DNA of 64,000 bases from the NCBI RefSeq assembly GCF_019856455.1, contig NZ_CP082205.1, positions 2,108,001 to 2,172,000 of the forward strand. Direction: 5' to 3'. Below, in pieces: positions 19,682 to 27,833 of the stretch (the stretch's first letter is position 1; each line of letters begins with the position of its first letter). Origin of the DNA: Streptococcus suis (GTDB lineage Bacteria; Bacillota; Bacilli; Lactobacillales; Streptococcaceae). Under the pieces are notes generated by a model, which saw only the letters and a program-made list of their open reading frames with translations, was not told the origin of the DNA and did not search any database. A program made the position numbers and the translations under genes.

Positions 19682-19710
19682 TGGTATAATAGAGGTTGCG
19701 TTAACGCAAC
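19682..19710 (+). promoter_or_regulatory. corA promoter with a 16-bp palindrome at the predicted start site
   Basis: TGGTATAAT (19682-19690) faces corA and is followed by the perfect palindrome GTTGCGTTAACGCAAC (19695-19710), which straddles the expected transcription start. Its position suits a repressor operator; the regulator is unknown. Confidence 0.6.
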
Positions 19711-19733
19711 AAAGATAAAAGGAGGGCAAAGAT

Positions 19734-20678
19734 ATGAAACAAATTTTTCTATCAACCATGACTGATTTAGAAGAAATTCAAACCTTTGAACCAGGGGCTT
19801 GGATTAATTTGGTCAACCCCTCCCAGAGCGAGTCTATGGAAGTTGCTGAGCACTATAAAATTGACATCGCTGACCTGCGAGCACCGCTCGATGCGGAAGA
19901 ATCCTCTCGTATCACCGTCGAAGATGATTATACGCTCATCCTGGTCGACGTCCCAATTCTTGAAGAACGAAACAACAAGACATATTATATTACTATTCCT
20001 TTGGGAATTATTCTAACAGATGATGCGATTATCACGACTTGTTTGGAACCATTGCCACTGTTTGAGCAGTTTATCCATCGTCGTCTACGGAATTTCTTCA
20101 CTTTCATGAAGTCTCGTTTCGTTTTCCAAATTCTCTACCGCAATGCCCAACTCTACTTGTCAGCCCTACGGACCATTGACAGAAAGAGCGAAGAGATTGA
20201 GAAGCAACTCCATGAGGCCACTCGAAATGAAGAATTAATTGTACTCATGGAATTGGAAAAAACCATCGTCTACTTCAAGGCTTCCCTCAAAACCAATGAG
20301 CGTTTGGTCAAAAAACTTGCTAGTTCCTCACGTCTACTCCGTAAGTATGAAGAGGATGAGGATTTGCTTGAAGATACCTTGGTCGAAACCCAACAGGCCA
20401 TTGAGATGGCAGACATCTATGGTTCCATCCTGAACTCTATGACCCATGCCTTTGCTTCTATCATTTCCAACAACCAGAATACCATCATGAAAACCTTGGC
20501 ATTAGTGACAATCGTTCTCTCTATCCCAACCATGGTCTTCTCTGCATACGGTATGAACTTTAAGGACAACATCATTCCTTTTAACGATATTCCCTATGCT
20601 TTTTGGTGGATTATTCTTTTCGCCTTTGCAATCAGCCTATCACTCACCTTCTACTTCATCCGTAAGAGATGGTTTTAA
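19734..20678 (+). CDS. corA: CorA-family magnesium/divalent cation transporter
   Basis: 314 residues. A cytoplasmic alpha/beta N-terminal domain (1-245) is followed by two C-terminal membrane helices; the selectivity signature GMN lies in SAYGMNFKDN after the first helix. CorA forms pentamers that import Mg2+ down the membrane potential. A strong AAAGGAGGG site precedes ATG. It is followed after 15 bp by the DUF1129 gene, so they probably form one transcript. Confidence 0.95.
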   Translation: MKQIFLSTMTDLEEIQTFEPGAWINLVNPSQSESMEVAEHYKIDIADLRAPLDAEESSRITVEDDYTLILVDVPILEERNNKTYYITIPLGIILTDDAIITTCLEPLPLFEQFIHRRLRNFFTFMKSRFVFQILYRNAQLYLSALRTIDRKSEEIEKQLHEATRNEELIVLMELEKTIVYFKASLKTNERLVKKLASSSRLLRKYEEDEDLLEDTLVETQQAIEMADIYGSILNSMTHAFASIISNNQNTIMKTLALVTIVLSIPTMVFSAYGMNFKDNIIPFNDIPYAFWWIILFAFAISLSLTFYFIRKRWF

Positions 20679-20693
20679 CCTAAGGAGATTAAC

Positions 20694-21350
20694 ATGTCAT
20701 TTACAGAAATCAACGGATTAACAAAAAAGAACCAAGAATTTATCCATATTGCGACCAACCAACTGATTAAAGATGGAAAGTCTGATAGCGAAATCAAAGA
20801 ACTCTTGGAAGAAATTTTACCAACTATCATTGAAAAGCAAAAAACTGGCGTGACTGCCCGCAATCTCTATGGAGCACCAAGTGAGTGGGCTGCTAGTAAG
20901 ACAATTTCTGAACAGGAAAAGAAAGACCAAGTGGAATACAATGAAAATCCATGGTTGATGTGGCTCGATTCCAGTCTATTCATGCTTGCTATTATTGCAG
21001 GAATCAACGGAGTGATGAACTTATTGGGACAAGGTGCCCAATACGGCTTGTTCACTCTATTGGTAATTGGTTTTGGTGTCGGCGCAGGTATGTACTTCAT
21101 GTACCACTTCGTTTACAGAGAACAAATTAAGACGGGGCAACGTCCTAAATTGCTGAAAGCTATCGCTTTTCTCGGACTTGCTACGCTGGCTTGGTCAGTC
21201 GTTTTCATTCTGGCAGCACTGATTCCGGCCGCATTTAACCCAGTTCTACCTCCGCTTGTTACTATTCTTATCGGAGCTGCTGCTTTCGGTGCACGCTACC
21301 TCTTGAAAAAGAAATATAACATTCGCAATGCCATGTCCCCAGTTCAATAA
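20694..21350 (+). CDS. DUF1129 family membrane protein
   Basis: 218 residues. The N-terminal soluble part (1-90) has a helical region (LTKKNQEFIHIATNQLIKD); the C-terminal part has four hydrophobic segments beginning with WLMWLDSSLFMLAIIAGI. This is the DUF1129 pattern of lactic acid bacteria, usually found next to corA. Function is unknown; the position suggests a part in cation homeostasis. An AAGGAG site is 7 nt before ATG. Confidence 0.85.
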   Translation: MSFTEINGLTKKNQEFIHIATNQLIKDGKSDSEIKELLEEILPTIIEKQKTGVTARNLYGAPSEWAASKTISEQEKKDQVEYNENPWLMWLDSSLFMLAIIAGINGVMNLLGQGAQYGLFTLLVIGFGVGAGMYFMYHFVYREQIKTGQRPKLLKAIAFLGLATLAWSVVFILAALIPAAFNPVLPPLVTILIGAAAFGARYLLKKKYNIRNAMSPVQ

Positions 21351-21459
21351 TAAAACAAAGCGATTGGAATATTCCAGTCGCTTTTGTTTATCTATACAGT
21401 TCAGCTATCAAATCGCCCGAGAACTTGATCCGCTGTCACTTGTCTATGTAATCTGCTGA

Positions 21460-21745
21460 AACAGTCTATCCCCAGACTGTGCCTCGCTTTCTAACTTCTT
21501 GGCTCGGGTTGAAACAGTCCATTCAAGGGCTTAATTCGCTTTCTTAATTTCGAGTTCATGAAAAAATGGTCCACTGGACCATTACTCGCTTTCTTATTTT
21601 CATGCTCGTGAAAAAACAGTCCATTCAAGGACTGTAATTCGCTTTCGTATTTTCATGCTCATGAAAAAATGACCCGTTGGGGTCTTGATTCGCCTTCTAA
21701 TTTCCGAGCTCATGAAAAAACAGTCCATTCAAGGACTGTTTTTTT
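21460..21745. repeat. Tandem array of about 51-bp hairpin units after rpsR
   Basis: The motif CGCTTTCT or a close variant recurs at 21485, 21537, 21587, 21640 and 21691, spacing 50-53 bp. Each unit carries a short hairpin of the AACAGTCC/GGACTGTT type, with stem changes that keep pairing (for example TGGTCC/GGACCA), and a second TTTCATG/CATGAAA hairpin. The last hairpin is the rpsR terminator. Confidence 0.75.
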
Positions 21746-21748
21746 TAC
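21715..21748 (-). terminator. Terminator of the rpsF-ssb-rpsR operon
   Basis: AACAGTCCTTG pairs with the complementary GGACTGTT across a short loop on the minus strand, with A run before and T run after. It is the end unit of the hairpin array. Confidence 0.85.
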
Positions 21749-21987
21749 TAATCTTCGTTTACGAATGGTAAAAGAGCCATAACGCGAGCACGTTTGATAG
21801 CTGTTGTTACTTTACGTTGGTTTTTAGCTGAAGTTCCAGTTACACGGCGTGGAAGGATTTTTCCACGTTCAGAAATGAAACGGCTAAGAAGCTCAGTATC
21901 TTTGTAATCAACATATTCAATTTTGTTAGCTGCGATATAGTCAACTTTTTTACGGCGTTTGAAACCGCCACGACGTTGTTGAGCCAT
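21748..21987 (-). CDS. rpsR: 30S ribosomal protein S18
   Basis: 79 residues, standard length, basic ([21 protein letters not shown] at the N-terminus; [29 protein letters not shown] at the C-terminus). It binds S6 in the platform of the small subunit. It is the last gene of rpsF-ssb-rpsR. Confidence 0.97.
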   Translation of the reverse strand: MAQQRRGGFKRRKKVDYIAANKIEYVDYKDTELLSRFISERGKILPRRVTGTSAKNQRKVTTAIKRARVMALLPFVNED

Positions 21988-22019
21988 GTGTGTTCTCCTT
22001 TATATTATTAATTTTTGAC

Positions 22020-22514
22020 CTAGAATGGTAGGTCATCGTCTGATATATCCATTGGATTACTTGCTCCAAATGGACTTTCTTCTCGAGCGAAGTTTGGTGT
22101 AGATTGTGCAGGCGCTTGATAAGGCGAGTTATAGTCATTTCCTCCAGCAAACGAGTTGCCAGCTGAATAGCCTCCACCTTGACCTTCACGGGCAGTACGG
22201 CTTTCCAAGAGTTGGAAACTTTCTGCAACTACCTCAGTAACGTAGACACGTTGCCCTTGCTGATTGTCATAGCTACGAGTCTGGATACGACCAGTAACAC
22301 CAATCAGAGCACCTTTCTTAGCCCAATTCGCCAAATTCTCAGCTTGTTGACGCCAAATGACTACGTTGATAAAGTCCGCTTCACGCTCACCGTTTTGATT
22401 TTTAAAATTGCGGTTAACCGCCAAAGTAAAAGTCGCAACAGCTTGATTAGACGGAGTATAACGAAGTTCTGCATCACGGGTCATACGACCAACCAATACT
22501 ACATTATTAATCAT
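22020..22514 (-). CDS. ssb: Single-stranded DNA-binding protein (SsbA type)
   Basis: 164 residues: OB fold at 1-105 ([20 protein letters not shown], then [15 protein letters not shown]), a flexible G/S/Q/P-rich linker and the acidic tip DISDDDLPF that binds partner proteins. It is essential for replication and repair and is co-transcribed with rpsF and rpsR, as usual in Firmicutes; this is the housekeeping SSB rather than the competence SsbB. Confidence 0.96.
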   Translation of the reverse strand: MINNVVLVGRMTRDAELRYTPSNQAVATFTLAVNRNFKNQNGEREADFINVVIWRQQAENLANWAKKGALIGVTGRIQTRSYDNQQGQRVYVTEVVAESFQLLESRTAREGQGGGYSAGNSFAGGNDYNSPYQAPAQSTPNFAREESPFGASNPMDISDDDLPF

Positions 22515-22525
22515 ACAACACCTTC

Positions 22526-22816
22526 TTACGCGTCAAGTTTGACAATCATGTGACGAAGAATGTCGCCGTTGATTTTTGACAAACGGTCAAACTCTTTAAG
22601 AGCTTCATCGTTGTTAGCTTCAACGTTAACGATGTGGTACAAACCTTCGCGGAAATCTTTGATTTCGTATGCAAGGCGACGTTTTTCCCATGCTTTTGAT
22701 TCAACGATAGTTGCACCGTTGTCAGTCAAGATAGAGTCAAAGCGTGCTACCAAAGCGTTTTTAGCTTCTTCTTCAATGTTTGGACGAATAATATAAAGAA
22801 TTTCGTATTTAGCCAT
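22526..22816 (-). CDS. rpsF: 30S ribosomal protein S6
   Basis: 96 residues, standard length ([18 protein letters not shown] at the N-terminus). It pairs with S18. GGAGG precedes ATG. First gene of the operon; the 5' leader is about 65 nt and could hold the S6:S18 autoregulatory RNA found upstream of many rpsF genes, but I could not identify its conserved loop with certainty. Confidence 0.97.
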   Translation of the reverse strand: MAKYEILYIIRPNIEEEAKNALVARFDSILTDNGATIVESKAWEKRRLAYEIKDFREGLYHIVNVEANNDEALKEFDRLSKINGDILRHMIVKLDA

Positions 22817-22891
22817 TGATATGTTCCTCCTTTTGGTCTAATGACTCATGGTCTAGCCACGAGTAAGTGAGGGATACTCACAGAAAATAAT

Positions 22892-22919
22892 TATACCATA
22901 ATATAGAAAATGTGCAAGT
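22892..22919 (-). promoter_or_regulatory. Promoter of rpsF-ssb-rpsR
   Basis: On the minus strand TTGCAC, a 16-nt spacer and TATAAT with a TGG extension face rpsF. Confidence 0.8.
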
Positions 22920-22949
22920 GAAAACAGTTTGCCGAAAACATTTTCACAA

Positions 22950-22982
22950 AAAATAAAGACTGCCCAAACAAAGGGCAGCCCT
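22950..22982 (-). terminator. Terminator after the lipoate ligase gene
   Basis: GGCTGCCC pairs with GGGCAGTC around a 7-nt loop on the minus strand and is followed by a T-rich run. Confidence 0.85.
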
Positions 22983-22987
22983 ATGGA

Positions 22988-23977
22988 TTAAGCTACAATC
23001 GCTTTTGCTACTTCTTCTGTTGTCATGCGTGAGAAATAGTGCGTGGTGTCGATTTCTTGCAATTTGGTAAGAACATCCGCGTATTCATAGCGAGTACCGA
23101 CCAACAAGTCTTCGATGTCCGATACATCACCAATTCCGAAGAAATCTCCGTAAATCTTGATAGATTCGATAACCGATTTCTCAGCCTTGATGTAGGTTGT
23201 GATTTTACCAGCTGGATAACGCACGCTACGCTCCACAGTGTATTCTGGTGTTTGACCATAAGTCCAATCCCATGTCGCAAATTGGGTATCACGGATTTCT
23301 TGGATACGGGCCAAGTCGTCTTCTGACAAGACATACTCGTCCATGTCTGGATATTCTTGCTTCATTTGGTTGAGGATGGCATCCTTGAACTCCAGAACGG
23401 TCATCTTCTCTGGCAATTCGTTGTTGATATTGGTCACACGGGCACGGACTGACTTGACACCCTTGGATTCAATCTTGTCCTTGCTGACCTTGAGGGCACT
23501 TGCGAGGACTGACATATCCACATCAAAGAGCAAGCAACCGTGGTGCATCATGCGACCTTTGGCATAGGCTTGGGCGTTACCACAGATTTTCTTTCCGTCG
23601 ATTTCCAGGTCATTGCGGCCGGTGAAATTGGCCTCTACACCCAGCATGGCAAGGGTATCAATGACAGGCTTGGAGAAGGTTTTGAAGTCAAAGGCTCCCT
23701 CGTCTGCCTTGTTTGAAATAATGGTGTAGTTGAGGTTATTTAGGTCGTGATAAACTGCGCCACCACCTGACAGACGGCGAACAACATGGATGCCCTTTTC
23801 GTCTGTGAATTCCTTGTTGATTTCTTCAATAGCATTCTGGTGCTTACCGATAATGATGGCAGGCTCATTAATCCAGAGAATAAAAATTTCGTCAATATCT
23901 GTTAATTCCTTGAAAGCGTAGGCTTCGAGGGCAATGTTATAAGCTGGGTCATTGCTGTTGTTTACGATGTATTTCAT
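22988..23977 (-). CDS. lplA: Lipoate-protein ligase
   Basis: 329 residues. It activates lipoate with ATP and attaches it to lysines of lipoyl domains. The signature RRLSGGGAVYHDLNNLNYTII lies near residue 75 and the catalytic lysine region near 140 (GNAQAYAKGRMMHHGCLLFD); a C-terminal accessory domain follows. It lies just downstream of lpdA, so the gene that loads lipoate sits beside two lipoyl-domain proteins. Confidence 0.92.
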   Translation of the reverse strand: MKYIVNNSNDPAYNIALEAYAFKELTDIDEIFILWINEPAIIIGKHQNAIEEINKEFTDEKGIHVVRRLSGGGAVYHDLNNLNYTIISNKADEGAFDFKTFSKPVIDTLAMLGVEANFTGRNDLEIDGKKICGNAQAYAKGRMMHHGCLLFDVDMSVLASALKVSKDKIESKGVKSVRARVTNINNELPEKMTVLEFKDAILNQMKQEYPDMDEYVLSEDDLARIQEIRDTQFATWDWTYGQTPEYTVERSVRYPAGKITTYIKAEKSVIESIKIYGDFFGIGDVSDIEDLLVGTRYEYADVLTKLQEIDTTHYFSRMTTEEVAKAIVA

Positions 23978-24027
23978 GCAAAACTCCTTTATTGTTAACT
24001 AATTTTTATTATAGTGGAAACGATAAC

Positions 24028-24056
24028 AAAAGACAAGCCACAAGACTTGTCTTTCT
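24028..24056 (-). terminator. Terminator after lpdA
   Basis: AAAGACAAG and CTTGTCTTT form a 9-bp stem, followed by a T-rich stretch on the minus strand. Confidence 0.85.
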
Positions 24057-24077
24057 ATTGTATTTTAGACGCTCTTA

Positions 24078-25838
24078 TTATTTACGTTTTGGTGGGTTGT
24101 GGATTGCAACACCAAGCACATCAAGGAAGGCTTCATACATAACCTCTGAGAAGGTTGGGTGACCGTGGATGGATGCTGCCACATCGTCAACTGTCAACTC
24201 AGATTCCATGATAGTTGCTGCTTCGTTAATCATTTCAGCTGCAACTGGACCGATGATGTGAACACCAAGGATTTCATGGTATTTCTTATCCGCAATTACT
24301 TTTACGAAACCGTGAGCTTCGTTAGAAGCAATGGCACGACCGTTACCAGTAAAGCTGTTGCGACCGATAAGGATGTTTTCTTTACCGTATTTCTCGATAG
24401 CCTGGTCTTCTGTCAAACCAACCATAGCGATTTCTGGGTGTGTGTAAACTGCTGCTGGTGTGAAGTCCAACTTCGCTTTGTGGTGGTTACCGTGGATCGC
24501 ATTTTCAGCTGCCACTTCACCCATACGGTAAGCAGCGTGTGCCAACATCTTAGTACCGTTGACATCACCTGGTGCGTAGATACCAGGGATAGATGTTTCT
24601 TGGTATTCGTTAACCTTGATACGACCGCGGTCTAGTTCAAGGTTAAGATTTTCAAGACCAGCCAATTGTGGTACACGACCGATTGAAAGAAGGGCTTTTT
24701 CAGAAACGATTTCCGAACCGTCGTTCAACTGGATGGTCAATTGGTTGTTAGCTTCGACGATTTCAGATACACCAACAGATGTCAAGAATTTCATACCTTT
24801 CTTAGAAAGGACTTTTTGCAATTCAACAGACACTTCGCGGTCCATACCTGGAATGATACGGTCAGCCATTTCAACAACTGTTACTTCTGTGCCGTATGAT
24901 GCATAAACCAAACCAAGTTCCACACCGACAACGCCACCACCCATAACAGTGAGTGACTTAGGAATTTCACGCAAATCAAGGATATCATCAGAAGTCAATA
25001 CCAGCTTAGAATCAATACCTGGGATGTTGATGCGTGATACTTTAGAACCTGTTGCAAGGATGATGCTACGACCTTTGATAACCTTGTCGCCAATAACAAC
25101 TGTCTTATCAGGATTTACTTGACCAAGACCGTTGAAGATTGTTACCTTGTTAGCTTTCAAGAGACCTTGAACGCCACCAGTCAATGTCTTCACAACCTTG
25201 TTCTTGAAGTCAACTGTCTTGTCCATATCAACGGTGTAGTTTGTTGAAGCAAGGTTGATACCACGCTCAGCCGCAATCTTCAAGCCGTCAAGGATTTCAG
25301 CGTTTTTAAGGTAGGTCTTAGTTGGGATACAACCCTTGTTCAAGCAGGTACCGCCAAATTCTGATTTCTCAACGATAGCGATTTTACCACCTAATTGAGC
25401 ACCGCGGATAGCGGCGTAGTAACCAGCAGGACCACCACCGACAACAACCATGTCGTACTCGTCAGCTGCCAATTCAGCCTTAGGAGCTTTTGGAGCTGCT
25501 GTAGGAGCTGCAGGCACTTCCAAACCAGCTGCTTTCAAGTCAGCAGTTGCTTGAGCAACCTCAGCTGGAGCAGGCGTGCTACCTACTTCAACTGTTTCAC
25601 CTTCTGCACCAAGGTAAGCAATGACTTCTGTTACAGGAACTGTCGCACCGTTACCGTGAACAATTTTCAAGAGTACACCTGACTCTTCCGCTTCCAATTC
25701 CATGCTTGTCTTGTCTGACATCATCTCCAAGATAACATCGCCTTCGTTGACAAAATCACCCTCTTGTTTTTTCCACTCGATGATTTCGCCTTCTTGCATA
25801 TCTACACCAAGTTTCGGCATAATAATTTCAATTGCCAT
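24078..25838 (-). CDS. lpdA: Dihydrolipoamide dehydrogenase (E3) with N-terminal lipoyl domain
   Basis: 586 residues. Residues 1-80 are a lipoyl domain with the modified lysine in MSDKTSMEL; after an A/P-rich linker the flavoprotein has FAD-binding VVGGGPAGYYAAIRGAQLG, the redox pair GGTCLNKGCIPTK, an NAD-binding GGGVVGVELG and the C-terminal dimer signature GHPTFSEVMYEAF. It reoxidises dihydrolipoamide using NAD+. The lipoyl domain differs from that of PdhC by only one residue in the first 85 or so. No standard ribosome site abuts ATG; a hairpin element does. Confidence 0.95.
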   Translation of the reverse strand: MAIEIIMPKLGVDMQEGEIIEWKKQEGDFVNEGDVILEMMSDKTSMELEAEESGVLLKIVHGNGATVPVTEVIAYLGAEGETVEVGSTPAPAEVAQATADLKAAGLEVPAAPTAAPKAPKAELAADEYDMVVVGGGPAGYYAAIRGAQLGGKIAIVEKSEFGGTCLNKGCIPTKTYLKNAEILDGLKIAAERGINLASTNYTVDMDKTVDFKNKVVKTLTGGVQGLLKANKVTIFNGLGQVNPDKTVVIGDKVIKGRSIILATGSKVSRINIPGIDSKLVLTSDDILDLREIPKSLTVMGGGVVGVELGLVYASYGTEVTVVEMADRIIPGMDREVSVELQKVLSKKGMKFLTSVGVSEIVEANNQLTIQLNDGSEIVSEKALLSIGRVPQLAGLENLNLELDRGRIKVNEYQETSIPGIYAPGDVNGTKMLAHAAYRMGEVAAENAIHGNHHKAKLDFTPAAVYTHPEIAMVGLTEDQAIEKYGKENILIGRNSFTGNGRAIASNEAHGFVKVIADKKYHEILGVHIIGPVAAEMINEAATIMESELTVDDVAASIHGHPTFSEVMYEAFLDVLGVAIHNPPKRK

Positions 25839-25842
25839 AGTT

Positions 25843-25977
25843 ATGATACAAAGAACGTCAAATGCGACAGAATTTTAGGAGTCCAACGTAGGATACTTGC
25901 ATCCAAGGCGGACTATCTAAATTCCGAAGCATTTAGTTCGTGTTCAAATGTCACGAACTCGTTCTACATCCTTTCTT
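25843..25977 (-). repeat. Hairpin element abutting the lpdA start codon
   Basis: In lpdA sense it begins AGAAAGGATG, contains arms GAACTAAATGCTTCGGAATTT against AAATTCTGTCGCATTTGACGTTC (each shown to pair only in part) and ends TATCAT 4 nt before ATG 25838. Same ends and layout as the uvrA-leader elements, with a different interior. Confidence 0.75.
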
Positions 25978-25995
25978 TATTTTTTCTCTTTACCA

Positions 25996-26105
25996 AATTG
26001 AGCACAGGCTAAAAACCTATTGAAAAAGATAAATCGCCTCGTGTCTCAAGGCACATCGTTGATTTCCTATTTTCATACGGTTTTCTTAACGCCTTTTGCA
26101 TCTTA
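25996..26105 (+). repeat. Oppositely oriented hairpin element after pdhC
   Basis: Reading the plus strand, ATTGAGCACAGGCTAAA, then AAAAAGATAAA, TTTCCTATTTT and the end GCATCTTA match the uvrA-proximal element (18566-18680) in order. It is antisense to the pdh operon and lies back to back with the lpdA element, ending next to the pdhC stop codon. The AGAAAGGA end is degenerate. Confidence 0.65.
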
Positions 26106-26107
26106 TC

Positions 26108-27493
26108 TCAGATCAACAATTCCAATGGGTTTTCCAGCAAGTTCTTCAAGTCAACCATGAACTTAGCACCATTCATACCATCAATGATACGGTGGTCGAT
26201 GGTCAAGCAGAGTGCCATGATTGGACGGATTTTGATTTCGCCGTCAATAACAACTGGTGTTTGAACAGTTGATGCTACACCAAGGATTGCTGAGTTTGGT
26301 TGGTTGATGATTGGGTTAAAGGTTTTAGTACCAAACATACCCAAGTTGGTGATAGAGAAGGTCGAACCTGACATTTCAGCCCCCTTCAACTTACCAGATT
26401 GAGCCTTCTTGATGACATCTTTCGAAGCCACCACAAAGTCAGACAAGCTCATCTTATCTGCGCCGTGAACAACTGGAACCACCAAGCCATCATCTAGACC
26501 TACTGCGATACCAAGGTTGACGAACTTGTGTAATTCGATTTCTTGGGCATCGTTAATCAAAGATGCGTTCATGTAACGGTGTTCTTCTTTCATCAAAGTA
26601 CGAACAACTGCAAGACCAATCAAGTCTGTAAAGGTTACTTTCAAACCAGTCTTGTTCATGATTGGCTCAAGGACTTGCTTACGAAGTGCCATGAGGTTGG
26701 TCATGTCAATATCGTAGTTAAGTGTAAATGTCGGAGCAGTCAAGTAAGAGTTGACCATACCTTTTGAAATAGCCTTACGCATTGGGCTCATCTTGATGAT
26801 TTCAACGCCTTCTGGCAATTCTTTAGCTGGTTTTTCTTCTGCTTTCGGTGCTGGAGCAGCAGTCTCTACAGCTGCAGGAGCAAGTACTGCAAGAACGTCG
26901 TTCTTGACAATCTTACCGTTGACACCTGAACCTGTAAGGGTTGACAAGTCAACACCTTGGTCTGCTGCAATACGGGCTGCAAGCGGAGTTGCTTTTGGAG
27001 CTGCTCCCTTGAAGTCTTCGACGTCAACCTTGTGGACACGACCGTTAGCACCTGTTCCTGGAACAAGACCCAAGTCAATACCAAGCTCACGCGCCAACTT
27101 ACGCGCAGCTGGAGTAGCACGAACCTTGCCACCACCTTGTGGTTTGGCAGCAGCGGCAGGAGCAACGATGACTGGTGTACGACCTGCAGGCACTTCTTCG
27201 ATAGCTGCAGCTGGGGTAACTGGAGCAGATGAAGCTCCTACTTCAACCGTCTCACCTTCTGCACCGATATAGGCAATAACTTCTGTTACAGGAACGGTAG
27301 CACCGTTTCCGTGAACAATTTTCAATAGGACGCCTGACTCTTCTGCTTCCAGCTCCATGCTGGTCTTGTCAGACATCATTTCCAAGATGACGTCGCCTTC
27401 GTTGACAAAATCGCCCTCTTGTTTTTTCCACTCGATGATTTCACCTTCTTGCATGTCCACACCGAGCTTAGGCATAATGATTTCAATAGCCAT
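26108..27493 (-). CDS. pdhC: Pyruvate dehydrogenase E2, dihydrolipoamide acetyltransferase
   Basis: 461 residues. Lipoyl domain 1-80 (lysine in MSDKTSMEL), then two tandem peripheral-subunit-binding domains (VRATPAARKLARELGIDL near 120-157 and ATPLAARIAADQGVDL near 165-200), and a catalytic core from about 230 with DHRIIDG near the C-terminus. It transfers acetyl groups to CoA and forms the core of the complex. Two binding domains are unusual, since one is common. A hairpin element lies directly before ATG. Confidence 0.95.
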   Translation of the reverse strand: MAIEIIMPKLGVDMQEGEIIEWKKQEGDFVNEGDVILEMMSDKTSMELEAEESGVLLKIVHGNGATVPVTEVIAYIGAEGETVEVGASSAPVTPAAAIEEVPAGRTPVIVAPAAAAKPQGGGKVRATPAARKLARELGIDLGLVPGTGANGRVHKVDVEDFKGAAPKATPLAARIAADQGVDLSTLTGSGVNGKIVKNDVLAVLAPAAVETAAPAPKAEEKPAKELPEGVEIIKMSPMRKAISKGMVNSYLTAPTFTLNYDIDMTNLMALRKQVLEPIMNKTGLKVTFTDLIGLAVVRTLMKEEHRYMNASLINDAQEIELHKFVNLGIAVGLDDGLVVPVVHGADKMSLSDFVVASKDVIKKAQSGKLKGAEMSGSTFSITNLGMFGTKTFNPIINQPNSAILGVASTVQTPVVIDGEIKIRPIMALCLTIDHRIIDGMNGAKFMVDLKNLLENPLELLI

Positions 27494-27497
27494 TATT

Positions 27498-27611
27498 AAG
27501 ATACCAAGTCCGAACAGAAAACAAATGAAAAATAGGAAATCGTCGAAAATCCTGATTTTCGTAACGATTTATCTTTTTTCCGAGTTTTCCGAACGGGTTC
27601 AATTCCTTTCT
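27498..27611 (-). repeat. Hairpin element abutting the pdhC start codon
   Basis: In pdhC sense it begins AGAAAGGAATTGAA, has arms CCGTTCGGAAAAC against the CCGAACAGAAAAC complement, an inner ATCGT/ACGAT stem and the shared TTTCCTATTTTT motif, and ends GGTATCTT, 4 nt before ATG 27493. Confidence 0.8.
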
Positions 27612-27724
27612 TTCAGTTTCTTACCTTGTCAAGAACCAAACCAGACTTCGATAATCGAAGCGGCTCAATTCTTTTCCAAGCATTCTTAGTCATGCTAGAA
27701 TATTTTATTTCTAGCATTTTAGGG

Positions 27725-27831
27725 TTATCGTCTTTCCGATTGCTTTTCTGACAAGGCGATTTGGTGCAGACATAACTGACGTTAGGCAAGCCAAATCAAC
27801 AAAGTCAGAAAAGATAAGCGGACGACGATAA
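27725..27831 (-). other. Long imperfect hairpin directly after pdhB
   Basis: Outer arms TTATCGTC and GACGATAA, then CTTTTCTGAC against GTCAGAAAAG, then GATTTGG against CCAAATC, form a stem-loop of about 107 nt that begins 2 nt after the pdhB stop. There is no T run, so RNA processing or stabilisation is more likely than termination. A smaller hairpin (TGCTAGAA/TTCTAGCA) lies nearby at about 27693-27717. Confidence 0.7.
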
Positions 27832-27833
27832 AA

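Noticed and set aside
22817..22880. S6:S18 autoregulatory RNA motif in the rpsF leader
   Set aside because: The position is right, but I could not find the conserved bulge and loop with confidence.
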